From NCBI RefSeq assembly GCF_000737785.1, contig NZ_JPRO01000002.1, forward strand, positions 62,001 through 126,000: 64,000 nt of DNA, read 5' to 3'. Source of the DNA: Chryseobacterium luteum. Its GTDB lineage: Bacteria; Bacteroidota; Bacteroidia; Flavobacteriales; Weeksellaceae. The notes under the pieces are model-generated. The model did no database searches. It saw only the letters and a list, made by a program, of their open reading frames with translations, and was not told the DNA's origin. Below are positions 1 to 9,348 of the stretch, piece after piece. Both the position numbers and the translations under genes were made by a program. Each line of letters starts with the position of its first letter. Within the stretch, counting starts at the first letter, position 1.

Positions 1-3000
1 ATCCCGGACAGATTCCTGATGCTATAAAAAGCAAGAATAACAATGAAGTTTATATGGCCCTGTGGGTACAGTCCGTATGGGACGTTGAAAAAGCCGTTCC
101 TTATCTGCATCAGTTGTATGACCACGGTACTGTGGAAAAGAAGTGTCTGGCTATAAAGTTCGCCGGAGAAACCTATGATCCCTACATCCAAATGCCATTA
201 TACTACAAAGCGGTTCTGGAAGGTGATCTGCAGGTTCTGGCTTTTACGGGCGAACCTTTATCAACATTATTAAGTGCCAATGCGGCTTCAAAATTCTATA
301 TCAATAATACAGATTATCCCGGTTTCTTTGAAAAACTACACGAGCTTACTCAAAAGATTGACGTAAAGGAAAAGAAATTTGAAGGGAAGATATTCTCCTG
401 GCTTAATGCGACTTTCAGTAAAAGCAATTTATACGCTTCCATGTTTTATTTGGTCGGCGAGGATACAGAAAAACTGAACCTGGTCCTTTCTTATTTTGAC
501 CAGTTTGATCTGTCCTTGCGTGAGCAGCTTTCACGGGCTATTTTAGGGGATTTCTACTGTTATTCTTACTCCTATAATTTCGGAAAAAAGAAAAAGGCTG
601 TCACTCCCTTCCAAAAAGAATTTGCATTTAGAATTATAAAAGACAGAGGTGAATCCATGGTAGCCTCGGGTATCAATGTGTTGCAGCAAAGCCCTTTAAA
701 TAAAGAGGAAGTGCTTACCTTCTTTGATATGTTTAAAAGAAAAGGCGGTACACTCCGAAAGAAACTGATAGAGCTTATTGTACAGCAGGAAGATGAAGTA
801 GCTGCTTCATTGGTTGATGAATTGATGGCCAAAGGAGACATTGAGCAGCGAACGGCTTCATTGGATATCATGCTTCAGCTTCAAAAAGATAAAAGGGTAG
901 CTGCACAAATTGGAAACTGGATCCTGCAATACACTGAAAAACCGAAAGTATCAGAAAGGGAACAAAGCCTGCTCGATCAGCTTACTCCCTCTGATGATAA
1001 AAAAGTACTTTCAGCAGAAAATGGATTCGGATTTTATGATCCTTCCGTGGTGTCAAAGTTTGAACTGCCTAAAGTTGATTCCGGTTCTGTCTATGCACAG
1101 GCAACTAAAAAGGATAAGTACGGTTTCACCCAATCAATCAGCCATATCAGGGAAGAATTAAAAAAGCTCAACGATTTATTCCTTAAAAATAAAGACCATG
1201 AATATGAAGCAGACGACTGGAATGGTTCCTTTAAAATAACATTACTGCTGGGAAATACCTTCCGGTATATCATAAACAATACTGAAGGTTTTACCCCGGA
1301 GCAATTGACCGGAAACTTCCCTCTGCATGAAGTATGGGAACAATGGTATAAAGATTCAGGGCTGCAGCCGCAGGATTTATTCCTGATAACTTTTATTGAA
1401 AATTGCGACAGAAAAGCTTTCAGAGATTTTTTACAGGACTATGTGTTTTATCATAAAGATTTCATACCCAATCCGTTGAAAGAAAATTATTATTGGAATA
1501 ATCCAATAAGCAGAATTCTTGAATCACTGCAATATAAATTTTCATTTGAAGAAAAGACGGATTTCTTACTTGATGCCTGCAGTACCCTGTTTGCCAATCT
1601 TCCTGCGGATATCATCAACTATAAAGGAAAAGATGATAAAGACTATTACTACACCTATAGAGGAAACGGGTGGCAGCAGCTGGGCTTTTTCGATGTGTTT
1701 CTAAAGGCGGTTCCTTTAAAAGGCCTCACCGATGAGCAGCATATTAAACAATGGAATTTATACCGGTGGATGCAGTATAATGGTTTACAGGAAAATATTA
1801 CAATCAGTGTACCGCCTTTCTATTTATTTTGTAAAGCCTATGAACTGGAGCTCATTACCAAAGGTGAGCTGTATGAAGGAATTCTTACTGCAGAATCTGC
1901 CATACGGGACCTTACCAGGGCTAAAGCATACCACCATTATGAAAAATATCTGGAAACATTTCCTTTCCTGAAACCCATGATAGAAGAAGTACAGAATAAG
2001 TTCCTGGACGTGGAGCTCATTCGCGGTGATGCCAATACTCCGGTTTCCCAATTTGTACAGGAGTTTCAAACTATACATGGAACCAACCGGCTTGTACAGC
2101 TGTTGAAAGGACTCGGTAAATCAGGATTTTATGCCAATTATATCTACAGTTATGGTAATGAAAGCATGACCAGGCAGAAACTGTTCTCTTATCTGATCAA
2201 AAATTCCTATCCTTTAGAAAGTGATACACAGGAATCATTCAATGAAATGATGAAGAAAGAGAAGATCGCAGAACTTCGTTTGATACAGGCTGCCGTATAT
2301 GCACCGCAGTGGCAGAAACTGATCAGTAGTTATTTAGGCTGGAAAGGCCTAGATTCAGCGATCTGGTGGATGCATGCCCATACCAAAACCAGCGCGTATC
2401 AGGCTCAGAACTCGGAACTGGAAAGTGAAGTAGCCAAATATTCATCAGTAGATGTTCAGGAATTTCAGGATGGGGCAGTAGATAAAGACTGGTTTACAAA
2501 AGCTTACAAAGAATTAGGCAAAGCCCGTTGGGAAATGCTCTATGAATCTGCTAAATATATATCTGACGGAAACGGACACCGGAGGGCAAGACTTTATTCC
2601 GATACACTTACAGGCGATTTGAAGATAAAAGAAGTAACCGCAAAAGTAAAAGACAAACGTGATCAGGATTATCTTCGTGTGTACGGGCTTGTACCTTTGA
2701 GTAAAGCCAATCCTGAAAAAGATGTGTTGAGCAGATACGAATACATTCAGCAGTTTAAAAAAGAAAGCAAGGAATTTGGCTCTATGAAGCAGTCAAGTGA
2801 AGCCCTGGCTATCCGCGTGGCATTGGAAAACTTAGCCCGGAATGCAGGTTATCCGGACCCGGTAAGATTAACCTGGGCTATGGAAACCAAGCAAATTCAG
2901 ACCATTCTGTCTAAAGAAACACAGGTTACCATAGACGGAGTTACAGTAGGTTTGATTATAGAGACTGATGGAAAGGCTGAAATCGTTGTATTCAGAGATG

Positions 3001-4118
3001 ATAAACAGTTGAAATCTATTCCGCCAAAGATCAAAAAAGACAAAGCGATTGTAGAATTAGGAAGCTACCGTAAAATCATGCGCGAACAATGGACCCGTTC
3101 CAGAAAAGGACTGGAAGAAGCCATGGTACGGGGTGACGAGTTTCTTTTTGCAGAAATCAGGAATCTTTTTGATCATCCCGTTATTGTAAAACACCTGGAA
3201 AAGCTGGTATTGATTTCCAGCGATCACAAAATAGGATTCTATCATGAAGGAAACCTGGTTAGTGTTCACGGAGAAATTCACGAGCTGAACGAAACCGGTA
3301 CTTTACGCATTGCCCATTGTGTAGATCTGCATCAGCATTCCGTCTGGAATGATTATCAACACTACTGTTTTACGGAAAAGCTTATTCAGCCGTTCAAGCA
3401 GATATTCAGGGAACTGTATGTGCCGACACCTGATGAGCTGAAGGAAAAATCCGTTTCCCGCCGCTACGCAGGACACCAGGTTCAGCCGATGCAGACATTG
3501 GCATTGCTCAAAACAAGAGGCTGGAAAGTAGACTATGAAGAAGGCTTACAGAAAGTATATCATAAAGAAGGCTTCCAGGTGAAAATGTATGCCGAAGCCA
3601 ATTGGTTTTCTCCGGCTGAAGTAGAAGCCCCAACGCTGGAAACGATAGAATTCCATTCATTAAAAGACTATAAAAACATTCCTTTTGAAGACATCAATCC
3701 AAGACTGTTTTCAGAGGTAATGCGTGATATAGATCTGGTGGTTTCTGTGGCTCATGCAGGCGGAGTAGATCCGGAAGCCAGCCATTCTTCTATAGAAATG
3801 AGGGCTGTGCTTATGAAGGAAACGGCCCGTTTGTTCAAGCTGGATAATGTAAGAATTAAAGGTTCACATGTATTGGTAAAAGGTAAAATGGCAGAATACA
3901 GTGTGCATTTAGGGAGTGCCATAGTTCACCAGGTTCCGGGGAAATACCTCTCCATCCTTCCTGTTCATTCCCAGCATAGAGGAAGACTGTTCCTGCCTTT
4001 TGCAGATGATGATCCGAAATCAGCAGAGTTGATGTCTAAAGTATTGTTATTAGCCAAAGACGATGAAATACAGGATCCAACCATTCTTTCCCAGATAAAA
4101 AAAGAATATAAGTCTTAA
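1..4118 (+). CDS. DUF4132 domain-containing protein, 5' end outside the window
   Basis: This is the 3' part of a very large gene. The reading frame stays open to the left edge, with about 17 more codons before the first in-window ATG at 54, so the true start lies outside. At least 1370 residues are visible. The N-terminal two thirds is mainly helical, HEAT-like sequence. A charged middle part (about residues 880-960 from the ATG) contains VYGLVPLSKANPEKD, and the conserved C-terminal part has RYAGHQVQPMQTLALLKTRGWKV and ends in a hydrophobic PGKYLSILPVHS region. This order (DUF5724-like, DUF4132, DUF7737-like) is that of the DUF4132/MolR group, whose biochemical role is not established. No signal peptide can be judged because the start is missing. 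Family assignment is from recognised motifs; function is unknown. Confidence 0.85.
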   Translation, partial: PGQIPDAIKSKNNNEVYMALWVQSVWDVEKAVPYLHQLYDHGTVEKKCLAIKFAGETYDPYIQMPLYYKAVLEGDLQVLAFTGEPLSTLLSANAASKFYINNTDYPGFFEKLHELTQKIDVKEKKFEGKIFSWLNATFSKSNLYASMFYLVGEDTEKLNLVLSYFDQFDLSLREQLSRAILGDFYCYSYSYNFGKKKKAVTPFQKEFAFRIIKDRGESMVASGINVLQQSPLNKEEVLTFFDMFKRKGGTLRKKLIELIVQQEDEVAASLVDELMAKGDIEQRTASLDIMLQLQKDKRVAAQIGNWILQYTEKPKVSEREQSLLDQLTPSDDKKVLSAENGFGFYDPSVVSKFELPKVDSGSVYAQATKKDKYGFTQSISHIREELKKLNDLFLKNKDHEYEADDWNGSFKITLLLGNTFRYIINNTEGFTPEQLTGNFPLHEVWEQWYKDSGLQPQDLFLITFIENCDRKAFRDFLQDYVFYHKDFIPNPLKENYYWNNPISRILESLQYKFSFEEKTDFLLDACSTLFANLPADIINYKGKDDKDYYYTYRGNGWQQLGFFDVFLKAVPLKGLTDEQHIKQWNLYRWMQYNGLQENITISVPPFYLFCKAYELELITKGELYEGILTAESAIRDLTRAKAYHHYEKYLETFPFLKPMIEEVQNKFLDVELIRGDANTPVSQFVQEFQTIHGTNRLVQLLKGLGKSGFYANYIYSYGNESMTRQKLFSYLIKNSYPLESDTQESFNEMMKKEKIAELRLIQAAVYAPQWQKLISSYLGWKGLDSAIWWMHAHTKTSAYQAQNSELESEVAKYSSVDVQEFQDGAVDKDWFTKAYKELGKARWEMLYESAKYISDGNGHRRARLYSDTLTGDLKIKEVTAKVKDKRDQDYLRVYGLVPLSKANPEKDVLSRYEYIQQFKKESKEFGSMKQSSEALAIRVALENLARNAGYPDPVRLTWAMETKQIQTILSKETQVTIDGVTVGLIIETDGKAEIVVFRDDKQLKSIPPKIKKDKAIVELGSYRKIMREQWTRSRKGLEEAMVRGDEFLFAEIRNLFDHPVIVKHLEKLVLISSDHKIGFYHEGNLVSVHGEIHELNETGTLRIAHCVDLHQHSVWNDYQHYCFTEKLIQPFKQIFRELYVPTPDELKEKSVSRRYAGHQVQPMQTLALLKTRGWKVDYEEGLQKVYHKEGFQVKMYAEANWFSPAEVEAPTLETIEFHSLKDYKNIPFEDINPRLFSEVMRDIDLVVSVAHAGGVDPEASHSSIEMRAVLMKETARLFKLDNVRIKGSHVLVKGKMAEYSVHLGSAIVHQVPGKYLSILPVHSQHRGRLFLPFADDDPKSAELMSKVLLLAKDDEIQDPTILSQIKKEYKS

Positions 4119-4227
4119 AATAAGATGAATTCGGATAAGGATTAAAATAAACACCTTTGTGATAAAATAAAATTAGTTTCAAGCATTTCTTTCTTATCCC
4201 AAACTCAGGTTAAAATAAACATCCGGT

Positions 4228-4256
4228 AAAAAGTACACTTCAACAGTGTACTTTTT
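4228..4256 (+). terminator. Intrinsic terminator downstream of the DUF4132 gene
   Basis: An 11-bp perfect stem (4228-4238 with 4246-4256) encloses a 7-base loop and runs into a T tract. It lies about 110 bases after the DUF4132 stop. The rest of 4119-4413 is AT-rich and shows no gene. Confidence 0.7.
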
Positions 4257-4370
4257 TCATTATAACATGAACAATGAATAGAAGTAGATTTCAAACCGTT
4301 AAGAACGAATGATTAGAATTAAGCTTAAAAGAATTATAAGTCTGTATTATTTCCCGTCACGGCATAAAAA

Positions 4371-4391
4371 AAGCACCTTTTTCAGATGCTT
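4371..4391 (-). terminator. Terminator of the PUR-family gene
   Basis: Read on the minus strand, a 7-bp stem with one G-U pair is followed by seven T residues, about 20 bases after the stop of the DUF3276 gene. Confidence 0.6.
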
Positions 4392-4413
4392 GTGTTTTTA
4401 GAATATTCTTTTT

Positions 4414-4749
4414 TTAAACTTCGTCGTCAGAATCAATTGTGAATGATTTGCTTTTGAAGTCTTTGTCATGTTTTTCTGATATTACATCCTCACCTTTTTC
4501 ATTAATGATGAAATCTGTGGATTCATTAAACATCTCCTGGAAACTTTTAAAATCCTCTTTGTAAAGATAAATTTTGTGCTTCTCGAATGTAGCTTCTCCA
4601 TTCTCTCCGAAGTTCTTTTTACTCTCAGTAATCGTAAGATAATAATCTCCTGCTTTCGTCTCGCGCACATCAAAGAAATAAGTTCTTCTTCCTGCTTTTA
4701 ACACCTTCGTGAAAATTTCATTTTCATGGCGTTCCTTGTATTCACTCAT
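4414..4749 (-). CDS. PUR family DNA/RNA-binding protein (DUF3276)
   Basis: A 111-residue acidic cytoplasmic protein. The core from about residue 9 to 75 (EIFTKVLKAGRRTYFFDVRE, then YLTITESKK and HKIYLYKEDF) is the single PUR-type nucleic-acid binding repeat found across Bacteroidetes and spirochaetes as DUF3276. Known members bind single-stranded nucleic acid; the in vivo role here is inferred only by family. The C-terminal 30 residues are a charged tail ending in SDDEV. It is monocistronic, with its own TAnnTTTG box upstream and a hairpin downstream. The ATG at 4749 fits the usual MSEYKERHENEIF start of this family. Confidence 0.9.
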   Translation of the reverse strand: MSEYKERHENEIFTKVLKAGRRTYFFDVRETKAGDYYLTITESKKNFGENGEATFEKHKIYLYKEDFKSFQEMFNESTDFIINEKGEDVISEKHDKDFKSKSFTIDSDDEV

Positions 4750-4778
4750 TGTTAGATATTTTTTAATCTTGTTAAGAA

Positions 4779-4786
4779 CAAATATA
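4779..4786 (-). promoter_or_regulatory. -7 box (TATATTTG) of the PUR-family gene
   Basis: On the minus strand the octamer TATATTTG matches the Bacteroidetes TAnnTTTG element. It lies about 30 bases upstream of the ATG at 4749. Confidence 0.55.
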
Positions 4787-4848
4787 AAAGAATTCTTTTA
4801 ATCACAAAATTTTTTTTATGATTTATTTAACAATTGAGAATGAAATCG

Positions 4849-6510
4849 CTAAGCAGTTACAGAATTGGTAATTTCGGTGAGGTTGATGATTTTATCTGCT
4901 CTTTGAGCGCTAGACTCTCTGTGCGTGATAATTATAGATGTGGCATTACTTATTTTCTTATCAATATTTTCAAGGATATTCTGCTCCGTTTCCGTATCCA
5001 GGGCAGACAGGGAATCATCGAAAATAATGATGTTTGGATCCTTAATTAAAGCCCTTGCGATGCATATCCTTTGCTTCTGTCCTCCCGAAAGCATCACCCC
5101 GCGTTCTCCCACAAGTGTTTTGTATTGTTCTTTAAATCCTACAATATTTTTGTCGACATCTGCAATCTTGGCGTATTCCACCACTTTTTCGTGAGACGGA
5201 TGATCAATCGCAAAGCCTATATTGTTTTCAATAGAATCAGAGAATAAATAACTCTCCTGGGGAATATACCCGATGAAATTTCTATAATTGGTGAGATTAT
5301 GTTCCTTCAGGTTTTTACCGTCAATTAAAATTTCTCCCTCTGTAGGATCAATAAGTCGGCACAGCAGAAGAGCAATGGTAGATTTCCCGCTTCCTGTTTT
5401 CCCCATGATCGCAAGAGATTGTCCGGCCTTGATCTTAAAGCTTAAGTTATCCAGTGCCCGGATTCCCGTATTCGGATAGACGTACGAAACATTTCTGAAT
5501 TCAATATCGCCTTTAATAGGATAATTCTCAAAATTGGTATTGATGACTTCGGATTTTTTATCCATAAATTCATTAATTCTCTGCATCGAAGCCTCAGCTC
5601 TCTGGTTGACGGAAGTTACCCAGCCCACCATAGAGAACGGCCAGATCAGGATATTAATATACATGAAGAAATCGGCAATTTTACCGACACTTAATTCCCC
5701 TGCAATGTATTTCTGTCCGCCGATTAAGATAACGGCCACATTCAGCAGCCCGATTACGAATAAAATGATGGTAAAGAAATAGGCTTCAGTTTTAGCCAGA
5801 TCCAATGCTTTGTCCTGATAATCGGTTACTTTTATTCCGTAGTTTTTCTTGATATAGTCTTCTTTGGCAAAAAACTTCACCACCCGGATCCCTGAAAAGC
5901 TGTCCTGTACAAAAGTAGAGATCGCAGATTGGCTTTTCTGCATAATCTTCGATTTCCTATTGATAATTGAACTTACCTTAAATATGATATAGGATAAAAT
6001 GGGAAGCGGTAGTAACGTCCATAAAGTCATAGATGCGTCCGTTTTCACCATATAAATACTGGTGATCAGCAGAAGAATTATGAGATTTACTACATACATT
6101 ACCCCCGGACCCAGGTACATTCTGACCGCCACAACATCCTCGCTCAGCCTGTTCATAAGATCCCCGATAGTAGTCTGCTTGTAATCCGTCAGAGACAGCT
6201 CCTGGTAATGTCTGTAAATTTTATTTTTCAGTTCATATTCAATTCTTCTTGAAGCGACAATGATCGTCTGGCGCATCATGAAAGTAAAAAATCCCGTTAG
6301 AAGCGAGCATCCCACAATAATGGCAACATAAACCAAAACCTGATTATTGAAGCCCAGATTCCCGCCTTTTGTAAGCTCGTCCACAGACTTCCCTACAAAC
6401 TGGACTTTATAGATATTGAAGAAATTACTGGCAATGATAAATAACAACCCCCAAAACAATAATATTTTGTGCTTCCAAAAGTAAGGGTTTAAGGTTTTTA
6501 GCGCTTTCAT
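4849..6510 (-). CDS. ABC exporter, fused permease and ATPase half-transporter
   Basis: A 553-residue half-transporter of the type I exporter (MsbA/BmrA-like) family, expected to work as a dimer in the inner membrane. The first 300 residues carry the six-helix permease domain (hydrophobic segments near residues 15-40, 55-80, 130-180 and 240-300). The nucleotide-binding domain has Walker A MGKTGSGKST near residue 367, signature LSGGQKQR near 475, Walker B IIIFDDSLSALD and the switch His in ITHRES. All catalytic residues are present, so it should be an active ATPase. The substrate cannot be read from the sequence. The gene stands alone, diverging from nusB. The C-terminus is short, ending about 20 residues after the H-loop. 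Confidence 0.92.
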   Translation of the reverse strand: MKALKTLNPYFWKHKILLFWGLLFIIASNFFNIYKVQFVGKSVDELTKGGNLGFNNQVLVYVAIIVGCSLLTGFFTFMMRQTIIVASRRIEYELKNKIYRHYQELSLTDYKQTTIGDLMNRLSEDVVAVRMYLGPGVMYVVNLIILLLITSIYMVKTDASMTLWTLLPLPILSYIIFKVSSIINRKSKIMQKSQSAISTFVQDSFSGIRVVKFFAKEDYIKKNYGIKVTDYQDKALDLAKTEAYFFTIILFVIGLLNVAVILIGGQKYIAGELSVGKIADFFMYINILIWPFSMVGWVTSVNQRAEASMQRINEFMDKKSEVINTNFENYPIKGDIEFRNVSYVYPNTGIRALDNLSFKIKAGQSLAIMGKTGSGKSTIALLLCRLIDPTEGEILIDGKNLKEHNLTNYRNFIGYIPQESYLFSDSIENNIGFAIDHPSHEKVVEYAKIADVDKNIVGFKEQYKTLVGERGVMLSGGQKQRICIARALIKDPNIIIFDDSLSALDTETEQNILENIDKKISNATSIIITHRESSAQRADKIINLTEITNSVTA

Positions 6511-6571
6511 AAAGTTTTACAAATTTACAAAAATGTAGGCACACTACGAATTTCATCAATTTTAATTTTTG

Positions 6572-6579
6572 TATCTTTG
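6572..6579 (+). promoter_or_regulatory. -7 box (TATCTTTG) of the nusB-yajC unit
   Basis: TATCTTTG matches TAnnTTTG and ends 21 bases before the nusB ATG. No clear TTG -33 element is seen at the usual distance. Confidence 0.6.
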
Positions 6580-6600
6580 CACCCATAAAAAGCTCTTTGA

Positions 6601-7506
6601 ATGTTAGGAAGACGACAAATCCGTGAAAAAGTAGTACAAACAGTGTATTCATACTATCAGAATCCTCTGAAATTTGATGTTTTAGAGAAAAATATGTTCT
6701 CAGGAATAGAGAAAATCTATAATCTCTATATCTATCAGCTTAATTTTTTGGTGGCTCTGAAAGAATTGGCAGAAACCCAAATCGAGATTGGTAAGAACAA
6801 ATATCTTAAAACTGATGCCGAAATTAATCCTAACCAAAAATTCATCAACAACCAGGTACTGATCAAGCTTGAAGAAAATCCTGAAAGGTTATTTTTCACA
6901 GGACAGTACAAACAGCTGAAATGGGATCTGCATGATGATGTATTGGTGAAAACTTTCCAGAGAATGACAGCAGGAAAGCGTTACCAGGATTTTATGAAAG
7001 AAGACGGATACTCTTTTGAAGCTGATCAGAAATTTATCGGGAAGCTGTTTTTAAGATACATTGCTGAGAATGAGGATTTTCAGGAATATCTTAGTGATAA
7101 AGAACTTTCCTGGTATGATGATATTCATATTGCCAACTCTATGGTACAGAAAACAATCGGTTTCCTGAAAGAAGATGAAGAAAGCAGAACTTTAATTAAA
7201 ATGATTAAAGATGAAGAAGATAAAGCTTTCGCCGGAAAACTACTTAGAGATACCCTGAACAACTGGGAAGCTAATGAGAAAACCCTGAGCGGAAGATTGG
7301 AAAACTGGGATCTGGAAAGAGTTTCTTTAATGGATAAAGTCATTTTGTCAACTGCTATTTCGGAACTCGACAATTTTCCTTTCACACCTTCAAGAGTTAT
7401 TATCAATGAATATATTGAAATTGCAAAAGTATTTGCAACAGACCGTTCCAATATTTTCATTAACGGAATTTTAGATAAATATTGTAAAGATTTAAATAGA
7501 ATATAA
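6601..7506 (+). CDS. nusB: Transcription antitermination factor NusB
   Basis: A 301-residue protein of the long Bacteroidetes NusB type, about twice the size of the enterobacterial protein. NusB binds boxA RNA together with NusE (ribosomal protein S10) and supports rRNA antitermination. The N-terminus MLGRRQIREKVVQTVYSYYQ carries the conserved RR-x-R-E motif. The canonical helical NusB fold occupies the C-terminal half, with the motif LMDKVILSTAISEL-x-NFP near residues 241-261 followed by VIINEYIEIAKVF and the terminal FINGILDK. The region between (about 40-150) is the Bacteroidetes-specific extension. It is the first gene of a tight set with the DUF1573 lipoprotein (12 bases downstream) and yajC. 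Confidence 0.93.
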   Translation: MLGRRQIREKVVQTVYSYYQNPLKFDVLEKNMFSGIEKIYNLYIYQLNFLVALKELAETQIEIGKNKYLKTDAEINPNQKFINNQVLIKLEENPERLFFTGQYKQLKWDLHDDVLVKTFQRMTAGKRYQDFMKEDGYSFEADQKFIGKLFLRYIAENEDFQEYLSDKELSWYDDIHIANSMVQKTIGFLKEDEESRTLIKMIKDEEDKAFAGKLLRDTLNNWEANEKTLSGRLENWDLERVSLMDKVILSTAISELDNFPFTPSRVIINEYIEIAKVFATDRSNIFINGILDKYCKDLNRI

Positions 7507-7518
7507 AATATTTTAAAT

Positions 7519-8040
7519 ATGAAAAAGACGTTATCGATTATCGCTTTGTCTATCATAGGCTTTGGTTTGGTTTCTTGTAAAAAAGAAAACCAGAAAGCTG
7601 CTGCCGGTGCAGAAGCTGCTGATATTACAGATTCTACGGCGGGTGCTACCAATTTAGCTCCCGGTAATCCTGCCGCTGCGCCGGTTCCGGCTGAAACAGC
7701 TGCTGTGGCCCCGGTTTCTAACCAGCCATTAACATCAGTTGCCCTGTCTGAAAACAACTTCGATTTTGGAAAGATCAAAAAAGGAGATAAAGTAGAGCAT
7801 GTTTACGAAATTACCAATACAGGAAAAAATCCTTTGGTGATATCTGAAGTAAAGCCAGGATGCGGATGTACAGCTCCAGATTTTACCAAAGATCCTATCC
7901 TTCCGGGGAAAAAAGGGAAAATCACTTTGCATTTTGATTCTTCAAGCTTCGACGGAAACGTTCAGAAGTATGCAGATGTATTTGCTAATATAGAAAAAGC
8001 TCCTATTAAATTAACATTCACGGCAAATATTCAACCATAA
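7519..8040 (+). CDS. DUF1573 domain lipoprotein
   Basis: A 173-residue exported lipoprotein. The signal peptide ends in a lipobox, with Cys near residue 20 (GFGLVSCKKE). A low-complexity Ala/Pro/Thr linker of about 50 residues follows, and then a DUF1573 immunoglobulin-like domain from about residue 78: FDFGKIKKGDKVEHVYEITN and the hallmark VKPGCGCTAPD. DUF1573 domains are common in Bacteroidetes envelope proteins; their partner is not known. It lies between nusB and yajC with 12 and 1 bases of spacing, so it is probably co-transcribed with them. Function is inferred only as far as envelope location. Confidence 0.9.
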   Translation: MKKTLSIIALSIIGFGLVSCKKENQKAAAGAEAADITDSTAGATNLAPGNPAAAPVPAETAAVAPVSNQPLTSVALSENNFDFGKIKKGDKVEHVYEITNTGKNPLVISEVKPGCGCTAPDFTKDPILPGKKGKITLHFDSSSFDGNVQKYADVFANIEKAPIKLTFTANIQP

Positions 8041-8041
8041 T

Positions 8042-8413
8042 ATGACTATATTATCAATCTTTTTGCAGGCAGCTCCAGGCGGAGGATCTTCATCTATGAT
8101 GCTGATCATGATGGGGGTGATGTTTGTAGGTTTTTATTTCTTAATGATAAGACCTCAACAAAAAAAAGCAAAACAAGAGAAAAATTTTCAGGAAGCATTA
8201 AAAGTAGGAACCAGAGTAGTGCTTACTTCTGGTCTTCACGGAAGAATTGCCCAGGTTCAGGATGATGGATTCGTTATCGAAACCTTATCCGGAAAGCTGA
8301 AATTTGAGAAAGCTGCTGTTTCCAGAGAATTTACTGAAGCGCGTTTTGGAGACAAGGCAAAAGCAGCAGATAAAACAACGGAGAAAAAAGAAATCGAAAC
8401 TGAGAAGAAATAA
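8042..8413 (+). CDS. yajC: Preprotein translocase subunit YajC
   Basis: A 123-residue small membrane protein of the Sec accessory complex SecDF-YajC. It has one N-terminal transmembrane helix (MMLIMMGVMFVGFYFLMIRP) ending in the hallmark RPQQKKAKQ, then the cytoplasmic domain with VGTRVVLTSGLHGRI and a lysine/glutamate-rich tail. Size and order match the family. The ATG at 8042 begins one base after the DUF1573 stop, which suggests translational coupling. A strong hairpin 25 bases downstream ends the unit. Confidence 0.95.
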   Translation: MTILSIFLQAAPGGGSSSMMLIMMGVMFVGFYFLMIRPQQKKAKQEKNFQEALKVGTRVVLTSGLHGRIAQVQDDGFVIETLSGKLKFEKAAVSREFTEARFGDKAKAADKTTEKKEIETEKK

Positions 8414-8437
8414 TTTTCCAGTTTTAATGAATATTGC

Positions 8438-8474
8438 GGTTCGGCGCGGTGAGCTTTGCTCACCGCGCCGAACC
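8438..8474 (+). terminator. GC-rich 17-bp perfect hairpin, terminator or REP-like element
   Basis: Two perfectly complementary 17-base arms (8438-8454 and 8458-8474) flank a TTT loop and run straight into TTTTTATAT. Each arm is about 76% G+C (core GGCGCGGTGAGC), far above the surrounding 35-40%. Position and T tract fit an intrinsic terminator for nusB-yajC. The composition also fits a dispersed palindromic repeat used as a terminator. Confidence 0.8.
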
Positions 8475-8613
8475 TTTTTATATAATTATCTTCACACAAA
8501 ACTGTCACTTAGAGCGCAGTGAAGAATTCAAACTTAATGGTTTAACCTGAATAATGATCGTGTTATTCTAGAAAACATTTGTAGAATTTGTGCTAAAAAA
8601 ATATCTTTATCCG

Positions 8614-9348
8614 ATGAATCAAAATACAGGCAAAACCGTTCTTATTTTAGGTGCTAATTCAGATGTAGCTAAACAATGTATGAAACAGTACATGGAAAAG
8701 GGTTTTTCGGTATTGGCGGCTTCGCGGGATACAGCTTCCCTTGAGAAATTTGTTAGAGATAATCAGCTTGATTCTTTAAAGGTGACCATTCTTTATTTTG
8801 ATGCCGTAGATTTCGGCTCTCACCAGAAATTTTATAATGAACTTCCTTCAAAACCTCATATTGTAGTTTATGCAGCCGGATTTTTAGTTGATAACGAAAA
8901 AGCGTTGAGAGATTTTAAAGGAACTCAACAGATGATAATGGTGAATTATATGGGTGCGGTCTCTATCCTCAATATCATTGCGACGGACGAAAGCAATAAA
9001 AACTTGGAAAGAATCATCGGGCTTTCTTCACTTTCCGGAGTAAGAGGTCGAAAAAGCAACTTCGTGTATGGAAGTACAAAAGCAGCTTTTACAACTTATT
9101 TAGTTGGTTTAAGGCAAGAACTGGTTTCAAGAAATATCAGAGTAAATGCGTTGGTAATCGGTTATATCAGAACAAAAATCAATGAAGGTTTACAATTAAA
9201 TGAATCTTTAATCATGGAGCCCGATTATGTTGCAAAACATATCGTCAATGCAGGAAATTCTTTCACCATCGTTCCGAATTTTAAATGGAAGATGATTTAT
9301 ATTATTTTGAAAATATTGCCGGAGAGTTTGGTGGCGAAATTGCCTTAA
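8614..9348 (+). CDS. SDR family NAD(P)-dependent oxidoreductase
   Basis: A classical short-chain dehydrogenase/reductase of 244 residues. I start at the ATG at 8614 (MNQNTGKTVLILGANSD); an in-frame GTG eight codons upstream is less likely. The cofactor loop is the variant G-A-N-S-D-V-A rather than TGxxxGxG. The structural NAG-like motif is YAAG, and the catalytic Tyr and Lys lie in YGSTKAAF, with the Ser in LSSLSG. The C-terminal hydrophobic helix (KMIYIILKILPESLVAKLP) suggests membrane association, as in DprE2-like sugar or lipid reductases. The substrate is unknown. It stands alone and ends back to back with the opposing lipoprotein gene, with no spacer. Confidence 0.85.
   Translation: MNQNTGKTVLILGANSDVAKQCMKQYMEKGFSVLAASRDTASLEKFVRDNQLDSLKVTILYFDAVDFGSHQKFYNELPSKPHIVVYAAGFLVDNEKALRDFKGTQQMIMVNYMGAVSILNIIATDESNKNLERIIGLSSLSGVRGRKSNFVYGSTKAAFTTYLVGLRQELVSRNIRVNALVIGYIRTKINEGLQLNESLIMEPDYVAKHIVNAGNSFTIVPNFKWKMIYIILKILPESLVAKLP

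Noticed and set aside
1..4118. A WGR-MolR molybdate-regulation system or a defence gene
   Set aside because: DUF4132 proteins are widespread and no partner genes or WGR domain are visible in the window.
7125..7778. A 217-codon minus-strand frame
   Set aside because: It is antisense to nusB and the DUF1573 gene and arises from their codon pattern; both plus-strand genes are well supported.
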